The notes beneath the pieces were generated by a model. It made no database searches, was not told where the DNA came from, and worked only from the letters and a program-made list of their open reading frames with translations. Below are positions 1-9,112 of a DNA stretch of 64,000 nucleotides, piece after piece. Numbering within the stretch: position 1 is the first letter of the stretch; each line of letters starts with the position of its first letter. Where the stretch lies: NCBI RefSeq assembly GCF_030064125.1, contig NZ_CP125957.1, positions 5,855,001 through 5,919,000 on the forward strand, written 5' to 3'. This DNA comes from Pseudomonas sp. G2-4. Lineage in GTDB: Bacteria; Pseudomonadota; Gammaproteobacteria; Pseudomonadales; Pseudomonadaceae. The position numbers and the translations under genes were made by a program.

Positions 1-1051
1 GACCATCGACCACCAGCGAAGCACCCGCGGCCACGCCGTCTTCTATATAACCACTGACCTTGTCCCGATGCTGCCCCGTCACGAGCGGCCCCATGTCCAA
101 CCCGCAAGACGTACCGGCGCCGATCTTCAGCGCCTTGATCTGCGGCACCAACTTCGACACCAACGCGTCCGCTACTTGATCGCCGACACACACCGCCACG
201 GAAATCGCCATGCAACGCTCACCGCACGAACCGTACGCCGCGCCCATCAGCGCGCTGACAGCATTGTCCAAGTCCGCATCGGGCATCAGTACCGCATGGT
301 TCTTCGCACCACCGAGTGCCTGGACGCGCTTGCCGCGCCGGGTGCCCTCGGCATAGATGTATTCTGCAATCGGCGTCGAGCCGACAAAACTCAGCGCCTT
401 GACTTCCGGCGCTTCGATCAGCGCATCGACGGCCGCCTTGTCACCATGCACCACGCTCAACACGCCCTTGGGCAAGCCGGCTTCCAACAACAGTTGGGCG
501 ATCAGCAGTGTCGAACTCGGATCGCGCTCGGACGGCTTGAGGATGAAGCAGTTACCGCAAACGATCGCCAGCGGATACATCCACAACGGCACCATCGCCG
601 GGAAGTTGAACGGCGTGATACCCGCCACCACACCCAGAGGTTGAAAGTCTGACCACGCATCGATGTTTGGTCCGACGTTGCGACTGTATTCGCCCTTCAG
701 AATCTCCGGCGCCGCGCAGGCGAACTCGACGTTCTCAATGCCGCGCTTGAGTTCACCCGCTGCGTCTTCCAGCGTCTTGCCGTGTTCTTCGCTGATCAAC
801 TGCGCGATACGCGACTCGTTCTGTTCCAACAATTGCTTGAACCGAAACATCACCTGCGCACGCTTGGCCGCCGGTGTGTTACGCCAGGCCGGGAAAGCCG
901 CCTTCGCCGCGTCGATGGCCTGCTGGATGGTCGCCCGATCAGCCAATGGCACCTTATGAATGGCTTGGCCAGTGGACGGGTTGAACACGTCAGCCGTGCG
1001 CGCGCTGTCGCTCAGCAGTTCGCCGTTGATCAAATGCGGAATGAGGCTCAT
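1..1051 (-). CDS. bauC: CoA-acylating (methyl)malonate-semialdehyde dehydrogenase, 3' end beyond window
   Basis: Read on the minus strand from ATG at 1051, the frame stays open to the window edge, giving about 350 residues of an aldehyde dehydrogenase that normally has about 500. The protein starts MSLIPHLINGEL and shows the family sequence GVVAGITPFNFPAMVPLWMY, an FVGSTPIA cofactor loop and the catalytic-cysteine region GSCGERCMA. Together these are typical of the MmsA/BauC subgroup, which converts malonic or methylmalonic semialdehyde to acetyl- or propionyl-CoA. It lies 72 bp downstream of the beta-alanine transaminase, which makes malonic semialdehyde, so the two probably form one beta-alanine operon as in PA0130-PA0132. 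The role is inferred from family and context; MmsA of valine catabolism is the alternative name. Confidence 0.88.
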   Translation of the reverse strand, partial: MSLIPHLINGELLSDSARTADVFNPSTGQAIHKVPLADRATIQQAIDAAKAAFPAWRNTPAAKRAQVMFRFKQLLEQNESRIAQLISEEHGKTLEDAAGELKRGIENVEFACAAPEILKGEYSRNVGPNIDAWSDFQPLGVVAGITPFNFPAMVPLWMYPLAIVCGNCFILKPSERDPSSTLLIAQLLLEAGLPKGVLSVVHGDKAAVDALIEAPEVKALSFVGSTPIAEYIYAEGTRRGKRVQALGGAKNHAVLMPDADLDNAVSALMGAAYGSCGERCMAISVAVCVGDQVADALVSKLVPQIKALKIGAGTSCGLDMGPLVTGQHRDKVSGYIEDGVAAGASLVVDG

Positions 1052-1123
1052 GGGGACTCCAGAATTTATCCACAGGCGCCCGTGACCGGACGCCCGTTAT
1101 TGAAAGCTATATAAAGGAACGCG

Positions 1124-2473
1124 TCAGTCGAGCTTGTTCAGCACTTCACCGACGGCGTCGAACAGACGATCCAGATCCTGCGGCTTACTGTTGAACGTCG
1201 GCCCGAACTGCAGGGTGTCGCCACCGAATCGCACATAGAACCCGGCTTTCCACAACGCCATGCCGGCCTCAAACGGGCGCACGATGGCGTCACCATCACG
1301 CCCAGCGATCTGGATCGCCCCGGCCAGGCCATAGTTGCGAATGTCGATGACGTTCTTCGAGCCCTTCAAACCGTGCAATGCATTCTCAAAATGTGGCGCG
1401 ACCTCAGCCACGCTCTGCACCAGGTTTTCCTTTTGCAGCAAGTCCAGCGCCGCCAGGCCAGCCGCGCACGCCACGGGGTGCGCCGAGTAGGTGTAGCCGT
1501 GGGGAAACTCGACCGCGTACTCGGGTGTCGGCTGATTCATGAAGGTCTGGTAGATCTCGGAGCTGGCAATCACCGCGCCCATGGGGATCGCGCCATTGGT
1601 AACTTGCTTGGCAATGCACATCAGGTCCGGGGTCACGCCAAAGCTATCGGCACCGAACATCGAACCGGTGCGGCCGAAACCGGTGATCACCTCATCGAAC
1701 ACCAGCAGGATGTTGTGCTGGTCGCAGATTTCCCGCAGGCGCTTGAGGTAACCCTCAGGCGGCACCAGCACACCAGCCGAGCCGGCCATCGGTTCGACGA
1801 ATACGGCGGCGATGTTGGAGGCATCGTGCAACTCGATCAGCTTCAGCAGCTCATCGGCCAAGGCGATGCCGCCCTCCTTCGGCATGCCACGGGAATAGGC
1901 ATTGCTGGCCAGCAAGGTGTGAGGCAGGTGATCGACGTCCATCATGGCCTGGCCGAACAGCTTGCGGTTGCCGTTGACGCCGCCGAGGCTGGTTCCGGCG
2001 ATGTTCACCCCGTGATAACCACGGGCACGGCCGATCATCTTGGTCTTGGTCGCCTGGCCCTTGAGGCGCCAGTAGGCACGGACCATTTTCACTGCGGTAT
2101 CGGCGCACTCGGACCCGGAGTCGGTAAAGAACACATGGTTGAGATTACCCGGGGTCAGGCTGGTGATTTTTTCCGCCAGTTGGAACGACAGCGGATGGCC
2201 GTACTGGAAACCCGGTGAGTAATCGAGAGTGCCCAGCTGCTTGGCGACCGCTTCCTGGATTTCCTTGCGGGTGTGCCCGGCGCCGCATGTCCACAGCCCC
2301 GAGAGCGAGTCGTACACCTTGCGCCCCTTGTCATCCACCAGCCAACTGCCTTCGGCGGCGACGATCAGGCGCGGGTCGCGCTGGAAATTGCGGTTGGCGG
2401 TGTAAGGCATCCAGTGGGCATCCAGCTTGAGCTGGCTGGCCAGGGAACCGGCGGCGTGTTCGGGCATGTTCAT
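1124..2473 (-). CDS. bauA: beta-alanine (omega-amino acid):pyruvate transaminase
   Basis: A 449-residue class III PLP aminotransferase that transfers the amino group of beta-alanine to pyruvate, giving malonic semialdehyde and alanine. The sequence closely follows the characterised P. putida omega-amino acid:pyruvate transaminase as I remember it (NMPE start, QLKLDAHWMPYTANRNFQRD, SGLWTCGAGHTRKEI, FDEVITGFGR, then the lysine segment IAKQVTNGAIPMGAV). The frame opens seven codons further upstream, but ATG at 2473 has GAGG eight bases ahead and matches the family start. It is divergent from the LysR gene at 2596 and precedes the semialdehyde dehydrogenase, so it forms the first step of the same pathway. 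Confidence 0.93.
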   Translation of the reverse strand: MNMPEHAAGSLASQLKLDAHWMPYTANRNFQRDPRLIVAAEGSWLVDDKGRKVYDSLSGLWTCGAGHTRKEIQEAVAKQLGTLDYSPGFQYGHPLSFQLAEKITSLTPGNLNHVFFTDSGSECADTAVKMVRAYWRLKGQATKTKMIGRARGYHGVNIAGTSLGGVNGNRKLFGQAMMDVDHLPHTLLASNAYSRGMPKEGGIALADELLKLIELHDASNIAAVFVEPMAGSAGVLVPPEGYLKRLREICDQHNILLVFDEVITGFGRTGSMFGADSFGVTPDLMCIAKQVTNGAIPMGAVIASSEIYQTFMNQPTPEYAVEFPHGYTYSAHPVACAAGLAALDLLQKENLVQSVAEVAPHFENALHGLKGSKNVIDIRNYGLAGAIQIAGRDGDAIVRPFEAGMALWKAGFYVRFGGDTLQFGPTFNSKPQDLDRLFDAVGEVLNKLD

Positions 2474-2595
2474 CGACAAAACCTCGCAGGACATAAGCGA
2501 CAGGGATCGAAAGGCGTTCTTGCAGCTAAGTTGCCACGGCGATAAAGTCGGTGAAATCCAACTTTTCTAACCTTCAGTCAGCAGATCACTAAACT

Positions 2596-3516
2596 ATGAG
2601 CGTTCGCCGTCCCGATCCGCTGGCTCAAGTCAGCGACTTTGATATCCGCTTGCTGCGCATTTTCCGCAGCGTGGTGGAGTGCGGTGGGTTCTCCGCCGCC
2701 GAAACAGTGCTCGGCATCGGTCGCTCGGCCATCAGCCAGCAGATGAGCGATCTCGAACAGCGCCTCGGCCTGCGTCTGTGCCAGCGCGGACGGGCGGGAT
2801 TTTCCCTGACCGAGGAGGGGCGTGAGGTTTATCAGTCGGCATTGCAGTTATTGAGTGCACTGGAAAGCTTTCGTACCGAGGTCAATGGCCTGCACCAGCA
2901 TCTGCGAGGAGAACTGACCATCGGCCTGACCGACAATCTGGTCACCCTGCCCCACATGCGCATTACCCACGCACTGGCTCAATTGAAGGAGCGCGGGCCC
3001 GACGTGCAGATTCAGATTCGCATGATAGCCCCCAACGAAGTCGAGCAAGGCGTGCTCGACGGCCGTCTGCATGTCGGCGTGGTCCCTCAGGCCAGTGCCC
3101 TGTCCGGGCTGGAATATCAGCCGCTCTACAGCGAACGTTCGCTGCTCTATTGCGCGGTCGGGCATCCGTTGTTTTATGTGGATGACCAGCAACTCGACGA
3201 CGCGCGCCTCAACAGCCAGGACGCTATCGCGCCAACCTTCCGCCTGCCGGCCGAGATCCAGGCCCATTACCAGGCACTCAATTGCACCGCCAGCGCCTCG
3301 GACCGCGAAGGCATGGCATTCCTGATTCTCACCGGGCGCTACATTGGTTATCTGCCGGATCACTACGCCAGCCTCTGGGTCCAGCAAGGCCGGTTAAGGG
3401 CCCTGAAACCCACGGTACGTTTCTATGACCTGAGCCTGGCCTCGGTCACCCGCAAGGGCCGCCGGCCTCACCTGGTGCTGGAAAGTTTTCTCGAGAGCCT
3501 CGCAGCAACCCGCTAA
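2596..3516 (+). CDS. bauR: LysR-family regulator, probable activator of the beta-alanine operon
   Basis: A 306-residue LysR-type transcription factor. The N-terminal winged helix-turn-helix is visible at about residues 15-75 (GGFSAAETVLGIGRSAISQQ, then LEQRLGLRLCQR), followed by a substrate-binding-like effector domain that starts near residue 100 (GELTIGLTDNLV). It is transcribed divergently from bauA across 122 bp, the usual layout for a LysR regulator and its target. The gene order equals PA0133/PA0132, so I infer the BauR role. Regulation of the nearby transporter genes cannot be excluded. Confidence 0.82.
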   Translation: MSVRRPDPLAQVSDFDIRLLRIFRSVVECGGFSAAETVLGIGRSAISQQMSDLEQRLGLRLCQRGRAGFSLTEEGREVYQSALQLLSALESFRTEVNGLHQHLRGELTIGLTDNLVTLPHMRITHALAQLKERGPDVQIQIRMIAPNEVEQGVLDGRLHVGVVPQASALSGLEYQPLYSERSLLYCAVGHPLFYVDDQQLDDARLNSQDAIAPTFRLPAEIQAHYQALNCTASASDREGMAFLILTGRYIGYLPDHYASLWVQQGRLRALKPTVRFYDLSLASVTRKGRRPHLVLESFLESLAATR

Positions 3517-3629
3517 CGTCTTCGCCCGTTGTCCACCGAAAGGCTTTTATAGCCGTGGCACTTGTCGGATTGATGCCGGTGCGCTATCAACGCAGTTGCT
3601 TGCCCACAGACCCAGCCCCGGAAACGTCC

Positions 3630-4280
3630 ATGACCTTTGAAGTCCCAGCCCACGGTGGCAAGCCCACCAGTCGCATTCGGCAAAAGAACGAAGAGACCAT
3701 CCTCAAGGCCGCCGAAGATGAATTCGCCCGTCACGGGTTCAAAGGCACCAGCATGAATGCCATCGCCCTGAAGGCCGGGCTGCCCAAGGCGAACCTGCAC
3801 TATTACTTCACCAACAAGCTCGGGTTGTATGTGGCTGTACTGAGCAACATCATCGAATTGTGGGACAGCACCTTCAATACCCTCACCGCCGAAGATGATC
3901 CGGCTGAAGCCCTGACCCGCTATATCCGCGCCAAGATGGAGTTTTCCCGTCGCCAGCCCCAGGCATCGCGGCTGTTTGCCATGGAGGTCATCAGCGGTGG
4001 CGAATGCCTGACCGAGTACTTCAACCAGGACTATCGCACCTGGTTCAATGGCCGTGCCGCCGTGTTCCAGGCCTGGATCAATGCGGGCAAGATGGACCCG
4101 GTCGACCCCGTGCATCTCATCTTTCTGTTATGGGGCAGTACCCAGCATTACGCCGACTTCGCCACCCAGATCTGTCGCGTGACCGGTCGCAGCAAGTTGA
4201 CCAAGCAGGACATGATCGAGGCGGGTGATAATCTGGTCCGCATCATCCTCAAGGGCTGCGGCCTGACTCCAGCCCTCTAA
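3630..4280 (+). CDS. TetR/AcrR-family transcriptional regulator (RutR-like)
   Basis: A 216-residue regulator with an N-terminal TetR DNA-binding domain (about residues 18-65, including HGFKGTSMNAIALKAGLPKA and LHYYFTNKLGLY). Its C-terminal ligand domain resembles the YcdC/RutR type (SRLFAMEVISGG near residue 115). The frame extends 25 codons upstream, but ATG at 3630 gives the usual family start (MTFEVPAHGGK). RutR proteins sense pyrimidines or purines. Purine transport genes lie downstream, so a nucleobase ligand is plausible here, but the effector is not shown by the sequence. It is followed 7 bp later by the YigZ-family gene. Confidence 0.82.
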   Translation: MTFEVPAHGGKPTSRIRQKNEETILKAAEDEFARHGFKGTSMNAIALKAGLPKANLHYYFTNKLGLYVAVLSNIIELWDSTFNTLTAEDDPAEALTRYIRAKMEFSRRQPQASRLFAMEVISGGECLTEYFNQDYRTWFNGRAAVFQAWINAGKMDPVDPVHLIFLLWGSTQHYADFATQICRVTGRSKLTKQDMIEAGDNLVRIILKGCGLTPAL

Positions 4281-4287
4281 GATTCCC

Positions 4288-4869
4288 ATGTCCTTTACCC
4301 TTGCCGGCTTTTTCGAATACCGCGAAGAAATTCGCAAAAGCCGCTTCATCACCTTCGCGGCGCCCATCACCAGCCCTGCCGATGCCCAGGCCTTTATCGA
4401 ACAGCACAGTGACCTCAATGCGTCGCACAACTGCTGGGCCTGGAAGCTCGGAGATCAATATCGCAGCAACGACGATGGCGAGCCGGGTGGCACCGCCGGG
4501 CGCCCAATCCTGGCCGCCATCGAAGCACAAGCTTGCGACCAGGTCGCGGTGCTGGTGATCCGTTGGTACGGCGGCATTCAACTGGGCACCGGCGGGCTGG
4601 CCCGGGCCTATGGCGGCGGCGCAAACAAGTGTCTGCAAAACGCCGAAAAAATCGAACTGATCAGCCGCGTCGCACTGCGCTGTACTTGTGGGTTCGCGGA
4701 ACTGGCCCTAGTGAAATTGCGGGTTGCCGAAGGGGGCGGGCTGGTAAACAACGAAAGCTTTACGGCCAATGGCGTGGACTTGCAGATCGCCGTGGGTGAA
4801 GGGCAAATCGAGACCCTGCAAAAGCAACTGGCCGACCTGAGCCGAGGCCGGATTTTGCTCGCGCGCTGA
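4288..4869 (+). CDS. YigZ / IMPACT (UPF0029) family protein
   Basis: A 193-residue member of the YigZ/IMPACT family. The N-terminal domain is recognised by KSRFITFAAPI, NASHNCWAWKLG, the DDGEPGGTAGRPIL segment and RWYGGIQLGTGGLARAYGG. The C-terminal half is the smaller ferredoxin-like part of the family. Length agrees with bacterial YigZ (about 200 residues). The molecular role of bacterial members is poorly defined; eukaryotic IMPACT acts in translation control. It starts 7 bp after the TetR gene and may be co-transcribed with it. Confidence 0.9.
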   Translation: MSFTLAGFFEYREEIRKSRFITFAAPITSPADAQAFIEQHSDLNASHNCWAWKLGDQYRSNDDGEPGGTAGRPILAAIEAQACDQVAVLVIRWYGGIQLGTGGLARAYGGGANKCLQNAEKIELISRVALRCTCGFAELALVKLRVAEGGGLVNNESFTANGVDLQIAVGEGQIETLQKQLADLSRGRILLAR

Positions 4870-4876
4870 ACCAGGC

Positions 4877-4899
4877 TGCGACCTTTCAGGGCGGTCGCA
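4877..4899. terminator. hairpin after YigZ gene, possible terminator
   Basis: TGCGACC pairs with GGTCGCA around a nine-base loop, eight bases after the stop codon of the YigZ gene. No T-run follows, so this is a weak terminator candidate. Confidence 0.35.
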
Positions 4900-5330
4900 C
4901 AATCGTTCAGCTTACCCACATCCACTGTGCACCCGCCTGTGGATAACCTGAGCACATCCGCCTGTAACCCTTCTGTCATGCGGGTCTGCGTGGGTTGTTC
5001 ATTTTTCAACCTAAACCCGATCCAACCCGCTAATCCATCACTAAAACAACCGCTTGCAGCGGTTTATCACCTTTAGAAGAAAGCCCCTCTGTGCTTATGC
5101 CCGAGTGTTCGGCTTGCGCACAATAACTGTGGAGCAACCTGTGGATAACCCGTTCATGGCTCTCGCGGCTCCAAGAAGGGCATGGCTCGCAGCCGCTTGT
5201 TCAATTTTTAACCACCTATTTCGGAGCAAGCCTGGGCCTCGCTGACCGTGTATGCCCCGATCCGGTGCAGGAATACGCCTGAGTGAAAGCGTCGAGGCTA
5301 CACGCCGAGGGCCTGACACCCGAGGTTTAC

Positions 5331-5362
5331 GCAATTTCCTGACCTGATGGCCAGGAAATTGC
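5331..5362 (+). promoter_or_regulatory. 11-bp hairpin with short T-tract in transporter leader (attenuator candidate)
   Basis: GCAATTTCCTG (5331-5341) pairs perfectly with CAGGAAATTGC (5352-5362) and is followed by TTTATC. It lies 39 bp before the transporter ATPase start. The shape is that of an intrinsic terminator placed in a 5' leader, so transcription attenuation is possible. Direct sequence evidence is limited to the stem and the short T-tract. Confidence 0.45.
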
Positions 5363-5401
5363 TTTATCACCGGCATTCCCGTTCATCGAACCGAGCCTGT
5401 C

Positions 5402-6955
5402 ATGTCCGACCCCGACTCCATCCCGCGCCTGCAGTTGCGTAAGATCAGCAAACGCTACCCCGGCTGCCAGGCCAACGACGCCATCGACCTGAGCATCCAG
5501 CCCGGTGAGATCCACGCCTTGCTCGGGGAAAACGGTGCGGGCAAAAGCACCCTGATGAAGATTATCTACGGCGTCACCCCGGCCGATTCGGGCGAAGTGA
5601 TCTGGCAGGGCCAGCGGATCAACCTGCGCAATCCAGCCCAGGCCCGTAGCCTGGGGATCGGCATGGTGTTCCAGCATTTCTCGCTGTTCGAAACCCTCAC
5701 CGTCGCGCAGAACATTGCCCTGGCGATGGGCGCGGCGGCCGGTACGCCGGCTCACCTGGAACCCAGGATCCGTGAAGTTTCCCGCCGCTACGGCATGGCG
5801 CTGGAGCCCCAGCGGTTGGTCCACAGCCTATCGATTGGCGAGCGGCAGCGGGTCGAGATCATTCGCTGCCTGATGCAGGACATTCGACTGCTGATTCTGG
5901 ATGAACCCACCTCGGTGCTCACCCCCCGGGAAGCCGAAGACCTGTTCGTAACCCTGCGCCGCCTGGCGAGCGAGGGCTGCAGTATTTTGTTTATCAGCCA
6001 CAAGTTGGCCGAGGTGCGGGCGTTGTGTCACAGCGCCACGGTATTGCGTGGCGGGCGGGTGTCGGGGCACTGCACACCGGCACAATGCTCGGACCGTGAG
6101 TTGGCGCAGTTGATGGTCGGCGAAGCCGCCGGACTGGGCGTCGACTATCCCAAGGTCAGTGCCGACAAAGCTTTCCTTCAAATCGACAAACTGTCATGGC
6201 ACAACCCGGACCCGTTCGGCTGTTCGCTGCGGGATATCGACCTGGAAGTGCGCAGCGGCGAGATCGTCGGCATCGCCGGAGTGGCGGGTAACGGTCAGGA
6301 TGAGTGGCTGGCGTTGCTCAGCGGAGAAACGCAACTTCCCCGCCCGCAAGGCGAAACGATTCGGTTCGACGGTCAACCCGTGGCGCATCTGCGCCCCGAC
6401 GCCCGTCGTCGGCTAGGGCTGGCCTTCGTGCCCGCCGAACGCCTGGGCCACGGTGCCGTCCCGCAATTGAGCCTGGCGGACAACGCCTTGCTCAGTGCTT
6501 TCCAACAGGGGCTGGTCAGCCATGGGCTGATTCGACGCCGCAAGGTCGAGCGCTTGGCCGAAGAGATCATCCGCCGCTTTGGCGTGAAGACACCCGATAC
6601 CCAAACCCCGGCGCGCAGCCTTTCGGGGGGCAACCTGCAAAAATTCATTCTCGGCCGGGAGATCCTTCAGCAACCGAAGCTACTGGTAGCTGCCCACCCG
6701 ACCTGGGGGGTGGATGTCGGCGCGGCGGCAACCATCCATCGCGCCCTGATTGCGCTGCGCGACGCGGGCGCGGCGATCCTGGTGATTTCCGAAGACCTCG
6801 ACGAACTGTTCCAGATCAGCGACCGCCTGGGTGCGTTGTGCGCAGGGCGCCTATCAGCCTTGCGTCCCACGGTCGAGACGCGCCTCAGTGACGTCGGCGG
6901 CTGGATGGCCGGCCAGTTCGACACGTGCCAATCCCCCGCCCCCGTGACGGTTTAA
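5402..6955 (+). CDS. ABC transporter ATP-binding protein, nucleoside/purine type (two NBDs)
   Basis: A 517-residue double ATPase of the sugar/nucleoside (MglA/YufO-like) family that powers import through the two permeases downstream. NBD1 has Walker A GENGAGKST at residues 42-50, a signature-like LSIGERQRVEI near 143 and Walker B LLILDEPTS near 164. NBD2 has a degenerate Walker A (GVAGNGQDEW near 300) and a canonical signature LSGGNLQKF near 408, the asymmetry usual in this family. The permease gene follows after 12 bp. The BMP-type binding protein that would complete the importer is at 48553, beyond the island. Purine nucleosides or bases are the likely substrate given the nearby purine deaminases. 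Confidence 0.88.
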   Translation: MSDPDSIPRLQLRKISKRYPGCQANDAIDLSIQPGEIHALLGENGAGKSTLMKIIYGVTPADSGEVIWQGQRINLRNPAQARSLGIGMVFQHFSLFETLTVAQNIALAMGAAAGTPAHLEPRIREVSRRYGMALEPQRLVHSLSIGERQRVEIIRCLMQDIRLLILDEPTSVLTPREAEDLFVTLRRLASEGCSILFISHKLAEVRALCHSATVLRGGRVSGHCTPAQCSDRELAQLMVGEAAGLGVDYPKVSADKAFLQIDKLSWHNPDPFGCSLRDIDLEVRSGEIVGIAGVAGNGQDEWLALLSGETQLPRPQGETIRFDGQPVAHLRPDARRRLGLAFVPAERLGHGAVPQLSLADNALLSAFQQGLVSHGLIRRRKVERLAEEIIRRFGVKTPDTQTPARSLSGGNLQKFILGREILQQPKLLVAAHPTWGVDVGAAATIHRALIALRDAGAAILVISEDLDELFQISDRLGALCAGRLSALRPTVETRLSDVGGWMAGQFDTCQSPAPVTV

Positions 6956-6967
6956 CGGAGTTCTTTC

Positions 6968-8074
6968 ATGCTGCTTTCTCTCGAACCTCGCGGCCAGCAA
7001 TCGCGCCTGATGCTCTGGTGCTCGCCGCTGCTGGCCGCCGTATTGACCTTGGGCAGTGGCTCGCTGCTGTTCATCGCCCTGGGACATGAGCCGTTGCAAA
7101 CCTTGTACACCTTGTTGATCGCACCGATCAGCGACCTGTATGGGGTGTCCGAGTGGCTGGTCAAGACCTTGCCGATCCTGCTCTGCGCCCTCGGCCTGGC
7201 CGTGGCCTACCAGGCGCGAATCTGGAACATCGGTGCCGAAGGCCAACTGCTGCTGGGAGCACTGGCTGGCAGTGCCTTGGCGGTGAATATCATTGGCATG
7301 CAAAGCCGCTGGGCGCTGGTGTTGATCCTTTTGACCGGCACGCTGGCCGGGGCAGCCTGGGCTGGACTCACGGCGTGGCTGCGTACGCGCTTCAATGCCA
7401 ATGAAATCCTCACCAGCATCATGCTCAATTACATCGCCCTGAACTTGTTGCTGTTTTGCGTTCACGGGCCGTTGAAAGACCCGGCGGGTTTCAACTTTCC
7501 GGAATCGGCGATGTTCGGCGAAGCCAGTCGCCTGCCGTTGTTGCTGGAGGATGGGCGGGTTCATGCCGGGTTGTATTTCGCCTTGCTGGCGCTGGTAGCG
7601 GTGTGGGTCTTGCTGCAGAAAAGTTTTGTCGGCTTTCAAATCAAAGTGCTGGGCCTGGACGCACGCGCCGCCGGTTTCGCCGGGTTTCGCCAAAAACCGC
7701 TGGTGTGGCTGGCACTGTTGATCAGCGGGGCGCTGGCCGGGTTGGCCGGTGTCTGCGAAGTGACCGGGCCAATCGGCCAACTGGTGCCGCAGGTGTCGCC
7801 GGGCTATGGCTATGCGGCGATAACCGTGGCGTTCCTGGGCCGCCTCAATCCCATCGGCATTCTGTTTTCCAGCCTGTTGATGGCGTTGCTGTACATCGGC
7901 GGCGAGAGCGCGCAGATGTCACTCAACCTGCCCCAGGCGATCACCCAACTGTTCCAGGGGATGATGCTGTTTTTCCTGTTGGCCTGTGACGTACTGATCC
8001 TGTACCGGCCACGCCTGAACCTGCGCTGGACCCGGCGCACCCGGACCACCGCCGTACAGGCAGGAGCGCTGTAA
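6968..8074 (+). CDS. ABC transporter permease, nucleoside type (YufP-like)
   Basis: A 368-residue integral membrane protein with about nine hydrophobic segments. It shows the branched-chain/nucleoside permease hallmark YQARIWNIGAEGQLLLGALA and the conserved RFNANEILTSIMLNYIALNL motif. It is preceded by GGAG seven bases before its ATG. It follows the ATPase gene by 12 bp, and its stop codon overlaps the next start by one base (TAATG), so the three genes form one operon. It would form half of the membrane pore of the purine/nucleoside importer. Confidence 0.87.
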   Translation: MLLSLEPRGQQSRLMLWCSPLLAAVLTLGSGSLLFIALGHEPLQTLYTLLIAPISDLYGVSEWLVKTLPILLCALGLAVAYQARIWNIGAEGQLLLGALAGSALAVNIIGMQSRWALVLILLTGTLAGAAWAGLTAWLRTRFNANEILTSIMLNYIALNLLLFCVHGPLKDPAGFNFPESAMFGEASRLPLLLEDGRVHAGLYFALLALVAVWVLLQKSFVGFQIKVLGLDARAAGFAGFRQKPLVWLALLISGALAGLAGVCEVTGPIGQLVPQVSPGYGYAAITVAFLGRLNPIGILFSSLLMALLYIGGESAQMSLNLPQAITQLFQGMMLFFLLACDVLILYRPRLNLRWTRRTRTTAVQAGAL

Positions 8075-9000
8075 TGGATATCGACCTGTTGAGCAACATT
8101 TTCTACGCCATGGTCCGCTGCGGCACACCCTTGCTGCTGGTGGCCCTGGGTGAACTGGTCTGCGAGAAAAGCGGCGTCCTGAACCTGGGCCAGGAAGGCA
8201 TGATGCTGTTCGGCGCGGTGATCGGTTTTATCGTCGCGTTCAACAGCGGCAACCTGTGGCTGGGGGTGCTGCTGGCGATGGCCGCCGGGATGCTGTTGTC
8301 GGCGCTGTTCGCGTTGGTGGCGCTGGTGTTCAACGCCAATCAGGTGGCCACCGGATTGGCATTGACAATTTTTGGCGTGGGCCTGTCGAGCTTTGTCGGA
8401 GCGGCCTGGGTCGGCAAACCGCTGGCGGGATTCGAGCCACTGGCGATCCCCTATTTGAGTGACATCCCGCTGATCGGGCGGATGCTGTTTGCCCAGGACC
8501 TGTTGGTTTACCTGTCCTTCGCGCTGTTTGCCCTGGTGGCGTGGGTGATCGTGAAAAGTCGTGCCGGATTGATCATCCAGGCCGTCGGCGAGAACCCCGA
8601 CGCCGCCAGTGCCATGGGCCTGCCGGTGCTACGGGTGCGAACCCTGGCGGTACTCTTCGGTGGTGCCATGGCCGGCTTGGCCGGCGCCTATCTGTCGTTG
8701 GCCTACACGCCGATGTGGGCCGAGAACATGAGCGCCGGGCGCGGCTGGATCGCCCTGGCGCTGGTGGTGTTCGCCAGTTGGCGGGTCTGGCGCCTGCTGT
8801 TGGGCGCCTACCTGTTTGGCCTCGCCAGCATCCTGCATCTGGTGGCCCAGGGGTTGGGGCTGGCGATTCCATCGAGTTTGCTGGCGATGCTGCCGTATGC
8901 CGCAACCATCTTGGTGCTGGTGCTCTTGTCCCGGGATGCGGCGCGCACGCGGCTCTATGCGCCAGTGTCACTGGGGCAGCCTTGGCAGGCGGGGCATTGA
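8074..9000 (+). CDS. ABC transporter permease, nucleoside type (YufQ-like)
   Basis: A 308-residue hydrophobic protein with the second-permease signature EKSGVLNLGQEGMMLFGAV and NANQVATGLALTIFGVGLSS. It pairs with the preceding permease, with which it overlaps by one base. The operon ends here and is followed by a REP doublet. Loss of synteny with its binding protein is explained only in part by the island, because 8-oxoguanine deaminase and other core genes also lie between. Confidence 0.87.
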   Translation: MDIDLLSNIFYAMVRCGTPLLLVALGELVCEKSGVLNLGQEGMMLFGAVIGFIVAFNSGNLWLGVLLAMAAGMLLSALFALVALVFNANQVATGLALTIFGVGLSSFVGAAWVGKPLAGFEPLAIPYLSDIPLIGRMLFAQDLLVYLSFALFALVAWVIVKSRAGLIIQAVGENPDAASAMGLPVLRVRTLAVLFGGAMAGLAGAYLSLAYTPMWAENMSAGRGWIALALVVFASWRVWRLLLGAYLFGLASILHLVAQGLGLAIPSSLLAMLPYAATILVLVLLSRDAARTRLYAPVSLGQPWQAGH

Positions 9001-9018
9001 GATAGACCGCGGTGCACC

Positions 9019-9112
9019 TATCGCGAGCAAGCTCGCTCCCACACTAGACCAGGTGACCACTGAGTTCAGGTTTGACTCAGGCCCCCCTGTGGGAGCGAGC
9101 TTGCTCGCGATG
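9019..9112. repeat. REP doublet (inverted pair)
   Basis: Two inverted copies of the Pseudomonas REP: TCGCGAGCAAGCTCGCTCCC from 9021, and its reverse complement ending near 9112. It lies between the permease operon and a convergent small membrane protein gene, the usual extragenic setting. Confidence 0.92.

Larger units (their letters stand above)
4870..5401. other. 532-bp intergenic region ahead of the ABC transporter
   Basis: No gene is supported here. The stretch contains two hairpins annotated separately: TGCGACC/GGTCGCA just after the YigZ gene and an 11-bp stem about 40 bp before the transporter start. The G+C-rich block between about 5240 and 5330 may be a structured untranslated leader. 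I could not match it to a riboswitch family by eye. Confidence 0.5.

Noticed and set aside
6854..7780. 308-codon minus-strand frame opposite the permease gene
   Set aside because: Gln/Arg-rich shadow of an intact membrane protein gene.
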